A stretch of 51,989 bases of DNA from positions 1-51,989 of the forward strand of contig NZ_QGKL01000015.1 in assembly GCF_003172895.1 (NCBI RefSeq), written 5' to 3'. Below, one piece after another: positions 24,324 through 51,989 of this stretch (position 1 is the first letter of the stretch; the number at the start of each line of letters is the position of its first letter). Source of the stretch: Leucothrix arctica. Lineage in GTDB: Bacteria > Pseudomonadota > Gammaproteobacteria > Thiotrichales > Thiotrichaceae. The notes under the pieces are model-generated. The model had not been told where the DNA came from, searched no databases, and saw only the letters and a program-made list of their open reading frames with translations. Position numbers and translations under genes: made by a program.

Positions 24324-27300
24324 TTAGAACTTACCCACAAAGTTCAAGAACCAACCTTCCGCATCACCATCAAGTTCACTCAAGTCATCATTAAACGTTG
24401 TGAAGTTATACCCCACACCAACTTTGAAGTTTTTACCAAGGTGACGATCAAGTGAAACCACCGCGCCATGCTGACTATCTTCAGAGGCCTCAGAGTTTAG
24501 CCAGTGATAGCCCGCCATCGCGTCCCAGTTATGCGTCATGTGGTAAGTAACTCTTGCGCCAACCAGTGAAGCATCATTATCAGTCCATATGCCTGTATCT
24601 CTATCCGCTCGAATTTCACTTTCTTTATGCGCAAGCTTTCCGCCTACCTGCCAGCGTTGATTGACTTGGTAAGTGCTTTCTAAGCTAGCGATCAGTGACT
24701 TCTCATCCGCCACATCACTTTGTGATAACGGCTGTAAATCATACTCGTAGTTTAAGCGGCCAAGCACATTAAGACGGTCATGGTTCACAGGACGGTAAGC
24801 AAATCCAACGCCTATTTCTGTGAAGGTAGCATCGTTAGTGTCGTTCTCTTTATCCGTTGTTACTGAGTGGTTGAGCTTAGCCTGATAACGAAGCGAAGGC
24901 GTTGCACGGTAGTTCAGTGTATTGGTCGTAACCCATTGATCAGTACTTTCTGGTTCAGTCGCTGAGTTGTTCTCATCACGACGATACTCTATGCGTGAAC
25001 TCGCTTTGGTTTTACCTTGGCTATAGGTAAACCCAGCCGTAACAGCATCCCGTTTTGTGACGCCAGTGCCATCATCGTTATCCAAGTCGATGGTTTGTAG
25101 CGAGCCGCTCAACGTGGTGTATTTGTTGTAATCGTAGTCAACACCAAAAGTATGACCAAGGCCTGAGGCGTCTGACTCATGTGTGAACTGGTGCTCAGTA
25201 TAAACGTCTAGTCGATTACTCACGCTGCGTCGTTGGCCCACTGTAAACACATTACGTTTATCAAACGTGGAGTCGGTTGACAGCGTGTAGTTACTGTAGA
25301 GAGAGTGGATGTCATTGAGCTTGTAATCCACACCTGCAATAGCGCCATCACCACGGTCACCGCTGCTGACTTCAGCATTGAGCGTGAGACGATCATTAAA
25401 TTTAGTCTTAGCACCCAGCGTCATTAAGTCATTGGACTCATACGAGCCGCTGTCGCTTAGCGTCTTTTGACCAACCGCATAAAGGTTGGTGTCGTCACTG
25501 ACGTCATAACCAACTTTAAGCGCGGCTAGAGTGCCTTCGCCATCGGTGCTAGTGGTGTTGTTTGTTAGGTCTTCTTCTTTCTCTTTACGAAGTTCAGCAC
25601 CTACTGTTAGCTTTTTATTGAGTGTGTATTCACCCTGTATGCTGGCAGTTTGGACTTTGCTGGTGTCTTCTTTTTTCAGCTGCGTTAGCGTGGTTGAGAG
25701 CGCAAAGTTCTTAGTCGCTTGTAGCGTTGCTTGTAAGCCTAGGTTTATCTCAGCGATGAGTTGATCGACCTTATTGCCGCTAGAGAAACCCGCATCGGTG
25801 TTTTTATACCAAGCAGCTGCCGTGCCTTTCTTGTTGCCGTAGTCTTCTAAATTAACGCGTGCTTCAACACTGTATGCCACTGCTTTTTTCGGTATTATTG
25901 TGCTGTTAGGTGTTAGCTCGCTAAAGTTTAAACCACCATCGTTAGAGCTGAAGCTACCCGTCGTTTGTACTGACTTAGACTCTGCGTACTCTGCAACGAG
26001 GTAAGTGCCTTTAGACTTTTTAACCGTGACATCAATGCCTTTTAAGTCGTAGTCATTATCGCCATCACGTTTTTCATGCGCATAGCTACCACCAATCGCA
26101 ACGTGGTCACCTAGCCATGCTTTACCTCGCGCACCATAGCTGGCTTTATCGCTGTCAAAGTCATCGGGCACATACTCATAATCCACCATCAGATACACTT
26201 GGTTATCGGCGAGTGGGTTATTTTTGATAATGGATAAGTCGCCTTGTTCTGCAATTTGAAGCAGCGGACGATTTAGTATAATACGGCCTTGGAAATCATC
26301 GACTTGGTAGTCGCGGCCTTCTTCCATCGTGATTGTTTCAAGCACGAGGTCAGTATCATTGTCGCGAACTTCGACCCAAATCTTCTCTGAGCCAACGACA
26401 ATATCCGAATCTTTTAAGTAGTAAAGACTGCCACCAGTACCCAAAAATTCAACGTGTCGCGCAGCGCTTTGTGATTCAGAAGCAAACACAGTGACGTCCG
26501 TTTTATGATCACCTAATTCAGTGACTCGGGTACTCTTACGATTGATTTTAGCGCCATACAAACTGCGGTTAAACGAGCTTAGCTCAGTGCCCGTCATGTC
26601 GGTATTGAAGTTACCCCATAGGCCACGAGACTTGTCCCAATCAACGCGCACGTAGATTTTACCTTGGCTATTGGTGTCATCGACAATCGTCGAGTCATCA
26701 CCATAAACAGGGTAGTACTTGTCTGGGTCTAAGCGTCTAAAGACACTTTCTGGGTCTTTTTTATGAATGTCGTCAAATAGCTCATCAATCTCAGCTGTAC
26801 CCGTATCCATTTGAGCGGTGACTAGGTAGCGGCCTTTGATTTTACCTTTTAGGTAGAACGCGAGACGGCCATCAACAAAGATATCGCCATCAAGGTATTT
26901 GTCACCATCGCTTAGGCTTTCTAAGTTATCGGAAACGTTACCTTCACCAATAGTCACATCGGCCAATCCCACCATAAATAAATAGCGGTCATCGACACTG
27001 GTTACTAGCTGCTTTTGATAGCTAAGATTATTGGCTTGGGTGATTTGGACGTTAAAGACATGATCACCTTGAGGCAGCAGTCGCTCGACGACAAAGCGTT
27101 CTTTAGCAACTGTGACTTTCTCACCATCGATAGTGATGGTGTTGCCGTCTTCGATGTCATTTCCGTGAATGCGCACGCGTGAGCCGTACAACGGAATGGT
27201 TTGTTTTGCTAAGTTGCTCTGTGGCAGTTTTTCACTCTGAACGACGGGTGCAATGTAACTGCTTGGTTCGCGCAAAGTGAGTTGACGAGGATGTGTCTCA

Positions 27301-28061
27301 TCGACTCGGTTGGCTTTATCTTTAACCGTTAAAACGTATTTAAGCTCATCACCTATGTCTAATGCTTCTCCATCGGCGGTGCTGCCATCCCATTTTACTT
27401 GGTGACCATTGATAAGGTCTGTGCCGTTGAAGGTTTGTAGTGGTTTCAGCAGGTCTTCGTCTGTGCTGCTATAAATGGCGAGTTCCCAAGTATTAATGAA
27501 CGCGCTGTAGTTTGTATTTAGTGTAAATGAAATAGGGGAGTCGAAGCGTTTGTTGTCTTCTAGTTCTATATTTTTAACCGTGGTGACTTCTAGTAATGGC
27601 GTTAATGCCACTGGGTCACTGGTGGTCCAGATCACACCGCCGTCATCTAGTCGAAGCGTGCGAGTCTGACTGGTATGTTGATGTTGTAGCTCATGAACTC
27701 GGGGTTGAGCGCTTGCCACAGTTGCTGGTTTGGCATTGCTCGTTTCTACGCTGCTCGTATTTACAATTGTAGGATCGACATCGCCTTCCGCATCTTCGTC
27801 CGCAACAGATCGTGTAGTGACCAGAGGCATGACGCTAGATTTTATTTGGGCGGATGCTTTTAACGTTTCAGTGACAGGGCTGACGGCTGGCTGTTTTTCT
27901 ACGATTCTAATCGTGAACGAGTCATTGTCAGCGGCATTCGCCATCGCAAAAAAACTACCGATCGCTAGACTTAATAAAGATTTATTAAGCACAGACGTGA
28001 GGGTGTCTGTCTTGCGACCTGCTGTTACTACGGACTTATGGTCTGTTTGAATTGTTTTCAT
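24324..28061 (-). CDS. Outer-membrane beta-barrel protein, partner of the giant repeat protein
   Basis: 1,245 residues. A long N-terminal signal region has its hydrophobic core at about 28-40 and likely cleavage after ANA at 43. A Ser/Ala/Val/Glu-rich linker follows to about 165, then an FlgD/Ig-like fold (about 170-265, with VKWDGSTADGEALDIGDEL), then a second small beta domain (GSRVRIHG ... ITIDGEKV). From about 360 to the end, amphipathic beta strands alternate with polar loops, ending in GWFLNFVGKF. The terminal Phe is the classic BAM recognition signal. Conserved-looking stretches are YYPVYGDDSTIVDDTNSQGK and RGLWGNFNTDMTGTEL. It lacks a TonB box or plug that I can see. It is probably in one operon with the giant protein and may anchor or export it; the mechanism is not shown. 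Confidence 0.82.
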   Translation of the reverse strand: MKTIQTDHKSVVTAGRKTDTLTSVLNKSLLSLAIGSFFAMANAADNDSFTIRIVEKQPAVSPVTETLKASAQIKSSVMPLVTTRSVADEDAEGDVDPTIVNTSSVETSNAKPATVASAQPRVHELQHQHTSQTRTLRLDDGGVIWTTSDPVALTPLLEVTTVKNIELEDNKRFDSPISFTLNTNYSAFINTWELAIYSSTDEDLLKPLQTFNGTDLINGHQVKWDGSTADGEALDIGDELKYVLTVKDKANRVDETHPRQLTLREPSSYIAPVVQSEKLPQSNLAKQTIPLYGSRVRIHGNDIEDGNTITIDGEKVTVAKERFVVERLLPQGDHVFNVQITQANNLSYQKQLVTSVDDRYLFMVGLADVTIGEGNVSDNLESLSDGDKYLDGDIFVDGRLAFYLKGKIKGRYLVTAQMDTGTAEIDELFDDIHKKDPESVFRRLDPDKYYPVYGDDSTIVDDTNSQGKIYVRVDWDKSRGLWGNFNTDMTGTELSSFNRSLYGAKINRKSTRVTELGDHKTDVTVFASESQSAARHVEFLGTGGSLYYLKDSDIVVGSEKIWVEVRDNDTDLVLETITMEEGRDYQVDDFQGRIILNRPLLQIAEQGDLSIIKNNPLADNQVYLMVDYEYVPDDFDSDKASYGARGKAWLGDHVAIGGSYAHEKRDGDNDYDLKGIDVTVKKSKGTYLVAEYAESKSVQTTGSFSSNDGGLNFSELTPNSTIIPKKAVAYSVEARVNLEDYGNKKGTAAAWYKNTDAGFSSGNKVDQLIAEINLGLQATLQATKNFALSTTLTQLKKEDTSKVQTASIQGEYTLNKKLTVGAELRKEKEEDLTNNTTSTDGEGTLAALKVGYDVSDDTNLYAVGQKTLSDSGSYESNDLMTLGAKTKFNDRLTLNAEVSSGDRGDGAIAGVDYKLNDIHSLYSNYTLSTDSTFDKRNVFTVGQRRSVSNRLDVYTEHQFTHESDASGLGHTFGVDYDYNKYTTLSGSLQTIDLDNDDGTGVTKRDAVTAGFTYSQGKTKASSRIEYRRDENNSATEPESTDQWVTTNTLNYRATPSLRYQAKLNHSVTTDKENDTNDATFTEIGVGFAYRPVNHDRLNVLGRLNYEYDLQPLSQSDVADEKSLIASLESTYQVNQRWQVGGKLAHKESEIRADRDTGIWTDNDASLVGARVTYHMTHNWDAMAGYHWLNSEASEDSQHGAVVSLDRHLGKNFKVGVGYNFTTFNDDLSELDGDAEGWFLNFVGKF

Positions 28062-28143
28062 GGGGTAACCATTCGTTATTATTATTTATTAGCGTGGCGC
28101 GCTTTATTTAATTTTAATAGTAATCTAGTTGCGCCTAAGTTGT

Positions 28144-28217
28144 TAAAAACACTGGACAAGTGGGGTATTACTCGTGTTTTTACCGTTGCTTTGAACGACC
28201 AGACGTCCTTGTCTGGT
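28144..28217 (-). repeat. Two hairpins between the giant gene and the barrel gene
   Basis: On the minus strand, right after the giant gene, ACCAGAC pairs with GTCTGGT (28198-28217). Then TAAAAACAC pairs with GTGTTTTTA (28144-28182). The second has a T-rich 3' arm and could act as a leaky terminator that lowers barrel expression relative to the giant protein. No separate promoter for the barrel gene is clear. Confidence 0.5.
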
Positions 28218-28236
28218 GCATTCTTAGCAAGTCATG

Positions 28237-49095
<20,859 letters not shown>

Positions 49096-49123
49096 TTACT
49101 CATCTTTATTGTTTTTTTATCTT

Positions 49124-49155
49124 GTGGTTGCACCTGTACTAGATCAGGTAACCAC
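49124..49155 (-). promoter_or_regulatory. Hairpin in the 5' leader of the giant gene
   Basis: GTGGTT + ACCTG pairs with CAGGT + AACCAC around an eight-base centre, with a two-base bulge. On the minus-strand transcript it lies about 30-60 bases before the start codon and is followed by an A-rich stretch, not Ts. It is therefore a leader hairpin (stability or regulation) rather than a terminator. Confidence 0.55.
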
Positions 49156-49229
49156 ATGATTTGTATGTATTCAGATACTTATTTTTATAATTTGCTAAGC
49201 GTTAAATCTGAATTATCCCCTAACCTGCC

Positions 49230-49259
49230 ATTATACCGTTCGGCAGTTAACCTAAAGTT
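49230..49259 (-). promoter_or_regulatory. Putative promoter of the giant gene operon
   Basis: A perfect TATAAT on the minus strand (plus-strand 49230-49235) gives a leader of about 130 bases that contains the hairpin at 49124-49155. The -35 at 17 bases (ACTTTA) is weak, suggesting activator dependence or another sigma factor. Confidence 0.45.
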
Positions 49260-49379
49260 AATGAGATTTGGGTAAAGAGGTGTCTATGGAAAGCTCAGGT
49301 ATGTGCTGCATCGTGGTATTTGGTGGCCAACGAATAAGTCGTTGAATATTCTTTATTTCCATTACTGCCGCTTCAAAGA

Positions 49380-49444
49380 TAATCAATACCTTGCTCTTCG
49401 CCGACGCGCTTTGCGCGTAAGGACTGCGTTTAAGGTATTGATTA
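49380..49444. repeat. Compound inverted repeat (65 bp)
   Basis: Perfect 13-bp outer arms TAATCAATACCTT / AAGGTATTGATTA enclose an inner hairpin ACGCGC-TTT-GCGCGT. The GC-rich inner part contrasts with the AT-rich arms and surroundings. It resembles a REP/MITE-like dispersed element or a strong bidirectional hairpin. Only one copy is in the window. A 104-codon minus-strand frame over it looks spurious. Confidence 0.65.
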
Positions 49445-49827
49445 CCTATGGCGCTACTTGAGGTTACGATGGATGTTTTTATATCACTTCTTGATATTGC
49501 ACTGTTTTGGCTGAATAATGACCTGAAGTTCGCAAGTAGTGTGTCAAAATATAGGCTGAAACAAGTGCTCAAGCCCTGATAACAGTGTTGGGAGTGTTTT
49601 TAGAGACATTAAAACTACTTTGACTTTAGTGGTTTAGGGGCTATTTCTAGTTTTTGTTTGCGAAAAAACAAAGGTTTAAGTCCTGATAATATATTAAAAG
49701 GTCTTAGACCTTCTTAATGGACTGTTGAACTAAACCGCTTCGCGGTAGCTTACTGGTTTTCAAGTAATTTTCTATAAATGAGCCAAACTTTAATTGTTAT
49801 TAAACAGACAATTAAAGGCGGTTTATC
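49445..49827. other. Non-coding region before the IS91-type element genes
   Basis: No credible gene. It contains a small hairpin AAGGTC-TTA-GACCTT (near 49699-49713), and a GAAC at 49727-49730 directly followed by TAA and a hairpin ACCGC-TTC-GCGGT (49734-49746). IS91-type elements use GAAC-like tetranucleotide targets, so the element's left end might be here; this is not proven. Confidence 0.4.
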
Positions 49828-50694
49828 ATGAAAGTCAGTCCTCTACGCCAACGGATGCTTGATACGTTGGTCCTTCGTGGCTGTTCAGCCAGTACCATCA
49901 AGTCGTATGTTTATGCAGTTGAACAGCTGTGTCGATATTATCATCGCTCACCTGAGTTAATCACCCCTGAAGACATTCAGGCTTGGTTATTATGGCTGTT
50001 GAAGGCACGCGGCGTGTCAGCGTCTACTTGTCGCCAGTATTTTAATGGTGTGCGCTTTCTCTATGCTTTCGTGCTTGAGGATGTTGCGTTTTCAGACTAT
50101 CGTTTCACACTCCCCAAAGGGCAACAGCGCTTGCCTGACCTGTTAACGCGTCAGGACGTGCAACGATTAACCCGTCAACCTTCCCACCCGAAGTATCGTT
50201 TACTGCTGCTAAGTGCCTATGGCTGCGGCCTTCGCGTCAGTGAGCTAGTGCATATTCGACTCTCTGAGATTGATGGCGAACGTCAATTGCTGCATGTGGT
50301 TCAGGGCAAAGGGGGTAAAGACCGCTATGTTCCTATTCCTGAGTCCTTATTGCAGCAATGGAGAGAATATTGGCAACAGTACCGACCCAACCTCTGGCTA
50401 TTTCCAGGGCAAGAAGGGAATGCATTGAGCATTACCACGGTGCAAAAGTGCTATCGTGCCAGTAAGAAAACAGCAGACATTGGCAAGCAGGGTGGTGTTC
50501 ACAGTTTGCGGCATGCCTTTGCCACGCATTCGTTGCAGGCAGGTATGCCCATTCATCAGTTGCAACGTATTTTAGGGCATAGCCATCTCAGTACCACGAG
50601 TCGTTATACACACTGGTTAGCGGATAGTCCGGGTGACAGCCCAGTGGTTGATTTGGTGAAGGGCCTACATTTTAATCAGTCATGCAGCGACTAG
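49828..50694 (+). CDS. Tyrosine recombinase/integrase of the IS91-type element
   Basis: A 288-residue phage-integrase-family protein. The N-terminal SAM-like core-binding domain (about 5-90: RQRMLDTLVLRGCSASTIKSY) is followed by the catalytic domain. It has Arg136 in CGLRVSEL, Lys161/164 in QGKGGKDR, His225-x-x-Arg228 in HSLRHAFATH, His251 in LGHSHLSTTSRY and the nucleophile Tyr260. All active-site residues are present, so the enzyme should be functional. It overlaps the transposase gene by 13 bases. It may resolve or assist transposition; its exact role in such elements is unclear. Confidence 0.92.
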   Translation: MKVSPLRQRMLDTLVLRGCSASTIKSYVYAVEQLCRYYHRSPELITPEDIQAWLLWLLKARGVSASTCRQYFNGVRFLYAFVLEDVAFSDYRFTLPKGQQRLPDLLTRQDVQRLTRQPSHPKYRLLLLSAYGCGLRVSELVHIRLSEIDGERQLLHVVQGKGGKDRYVPIPESLLQQWREYWQQYRPNLWLFPGQEGNALSITTVQKCYRASKKTADIGKQGGVHSLRHAFATHSLQAGMPIHQLQRILGHSHLSTTSRYTHWLADSPGDSPVVDLVKGLHFNQSCSD

Positions 50695-51800
50695 CCCAGG
50701 TCGTTAGCCAATTTCAGCCGCAACTACCCACTCTCTCACCGCAGCAGTATAAGGTCTGCCATCAAATACAGCGTTGCCGTACGGCAGCATTGGGCGGTTT
50801 TCAATTACATTGCCATGATTGCGGTCAAGCGCAGCGCTTGTATCATGCCTGTCGTAATCGACATTGCCCGCGTTGTCAGCAAGGCGCTAGCGAACAGTGG
50901 TTAGAAAGAGAGTTGAGTAATGTCGTTAATGCCCCGTATTTCCATTTAGTGTTTACGTTGCCGCACGACCTAAACGGCTGGGTGCGCCTGCACCCGCGCG
51001 TTATTTATAGCGCCCTATTTGCCAGTGTTTGGGAGACGCTTAATACGCTCGGGCACGACTCAAAGCGCCTGAATGGACAATTAGCGGCCACCGCAGTTTT
51101 GCATACCTGGGGGCAGAACCTCAGTCAGCATGTACATCTACATTGCTTGATCCCTGGTGGCGCACTCGGAGACGATGGCCATTGGCACGCTGCGAAAAAC
51201 AACTACCTGTTTCCTGTCAGAGCCTTGTCCCATTTGTTTCGAGGCAAGATGGTCAGCGCCTTACGAGCAGCCAGCTACAAAGGAGAATTGAGCCGTATTA
51301 CAAATGCTGGTGAGGTCAACAAACGGCTCCGTGAGCTGATGCAAAAGGAGTGGGTTGTTTATGGAAAGCCTTGCCTGCATAAAGCAGAAACCGTTGTACG
51401 CTATCTATCGCGCTACACTCGTAAAATAGCCATCAGCGAATCGCGTCTTATCGCCATCGATGAGCACAACGTTACCTTCCGCTATCAGGACTACCGGGAC
51501 GCCCACTCTAAAGTCATGAGGTTGACGGGTGCGGAGTTCTTGCGGCGTTTCTTACAGCATGTGTTACCGCATGGCTTCATGCGCATTCGCCATTATGGTT
51601 GGCTAGCCAATGCCTGTCGTAAGAGGAAGTTGCAGGCAGTCCGTCAGGCCATTGCTAACGCTCAGAATGCGCCATTGAGGCCAAGCAAACCATCAAAAAT
51701 AGCCCATCCCCACGCCTTTGAAGGCATTCCCTGTCGTTGTGGCCAAGGGATGTTGCGAGTCAGTTATCGACTCGTCCCTTGGCAGCTAGAGTATGGCTGA
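50682..51800 (+). CDS. IS91-family transposase (HUH, Y2)
   Basis: A 372-residue rolling-circle transposase. The N-terminal zinc-binding module is CHDCGQAQRLYHACRNRHCPRC (about 44-65). The HUH metal-binding motif is HVHLHC (His150/152/154), and the paired nucleophile tyrosines Tyr242 and Tyr246 lie in RYLSRYTRK. The frame looks complete, ending in QLEYG, and no residue of the active site is missing. The start lies inside the end of the recombinase gene, which suggests coupled translation. Confidence 0.93.
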   Translation: MQRLAQVVSQFQPQLPTLSPQQYKVCHQIQRCRTAALGGFQLHCHDCGQAQRLYHACRNRHCPRCQQGASEQWLERELSNVVNAPYFHLVFTLPHDLNGWVRLHPRVIYSALFASVWETLNTLGHDSKRLNGQLAATAVLHTWGQNLSQHVHLHCLIPGGALGDDGHWHAAKNNYLFPVRALSHLFRGKMVSALRAASYKGELSRITNAGEVNKRLRELMQKEWVVYGKPCLHKAETVVRYLSRYTRKIAISESRLIAIDEHNVTFRYQDYRDAHSKVMRLTGAEFLRRFLQHVLPHGFMRIRHYGWLANACRKRKLQAVRQAIANAQNAPLRPSKPSKIAHPHAFEGIPCRCGQGMLRVSYRLVPWQLEYG

Positions 51801-51989
51801 CGACTAAAGGGTTAGGCGTTAAGCAGTCGACTCACTATCCATAAGGATGGGTGATAAGCCGCTGTTGTCTGACGGTTCAAACGGGAAGAAAGTCAGCAGA
51901 TGTTGTGATATATTTAAACGAATAGGCTTACTATGAGACTGAATTGGACGACGAGTCTGGTCGTTTAATGGGCCAAAATAGATAAGTCA
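51801..51989. other. Downstream flank of the IS91-type transposase
   Basis: No gene. Small hairpins such as ATCC-ATAA-GGAT (near 51837-51849) and GACGAC/GTCGTC-like partial dyads are visible, as would be expected in the oriIS end of an IS91 element. I cannot fix the end of the element here. Confidence 0.35.

Larger units (their letters stand above)
49731..51989 (+). mobile_element. IS91-family-like element with tyrosine recombinase (right end not identified)
   Basis: Two overlapping genes, a tyrosine recombinase and a Y2 HUH transposase, form a unit known from some IS91-type elements, which move by rolling-circle transposition without terminal inverted repeats or target duplications. The left limit is guessed from GAAC plus hairpin at 49727-49746. 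The right limit (oriIS) should lie after 51800, perhaps beyond the window. The element lies next to the giant surface-protein operon and reads away from its promoter. Confidence 0.7.

Noticed and set aside
24324-28061. TonB-dependent receptor
   Set aside because: No TonB box or plug domain is visible; the N-terminal part is Ig-like and the linker is unusual, so only a generic beta-barrel call is supported.
49258-49572. 104-codon minus-strand frame
   Set aside because: It reads through the nested inverted repeat at 49380-49444 and the giant-gene promoter region, and shows no protein-family features.

Overview
The window looks like a moderately AT-rich gammaproteobacterial chromosome. This rests on the gene set (cmoA/cmoB, mtgA, hslR, a YcgN-type protein, an E. 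coli-like citrate synthase), a one-piece tmRNA with the tag ANDNNYSLAA, and the rRNA sequence. I cannot name the genus. A marine or sulfur-cycle gammaproteobacterium (Thiotrichales-like) would fit but is a guess.

Layout. 1-631 is the 3' end of an rRNA operon (23S end, 5S, terminator). 1023-2545 (minus) is gltA with a small DUF2892 membrane protein. 2715-4230 (plus) holds a lipoprotein, a YcgN-type Cys-cluster protein and hslR. 4251-5577 is metZ behind what I read as a SAM-II riboswitch with an antiterminator/terminator switch. 5574-8526 (minus) is a stand-alone MnmC oxidoreductase domain plus a YadG/YadH-type ABC pair. 8599-14577 holds housekeeping and hypothetical genes: a GIY-YIG protein, an AEC transporter, a LysM protein, a DUF938 methyltransferase, a COG3146 acyltransferase, mtgA, a HAD phosphatase and a thioredoxin-like protein. 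14624-20153 (plus) is a tight run: MupP-like phosphatase, a MotA/TolQ-like and coiled-coil MotB/ExbD-like motor pair, YciK, CmoA, CmoB. 20179-23586 holds a DEAD-box helicase and a GlxA-type regulator. 23672-24027 is ssrA (tmRNA), followed by a short integrase-like remnant.

24324-49092 (minus) is the outstanding region. A 6,951-residue secreted protein made of about 54 DUF11/Ig-like domains is encoded upstream of a 1,245-residue outer-membrane beta-barrel protein. The central array has 47 repeats of about 115 residues in two classes. A-type repeats occur in runs of 2, 6, 7, 5, 4, 4, 1, 1 and 1, separated by eight two-domain B modules. Nearly every repeat has a Cys pair. I count 20 of the 31 A repeats with an EF-hand/dockerin-like acidic loop between the cysteines. 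The protein ends in a split SdrD-B-like domain and a short OmpA-like domain. I infer a giant, disulfide-braced, probably Ca2+-stiffened surface fibre anchored with its barrel partner. It lies between the ssrA integration hotspot and an IS91-type element carrying a tyrosine recombinase, which suggests an acquired or mobile locus.

49093-51989 holds the promoter and leader of the giant gene, a compound inverted repeat, and an IS91-family element (recombinase plus HUH/Y2 transposase) whose right end is not identified.
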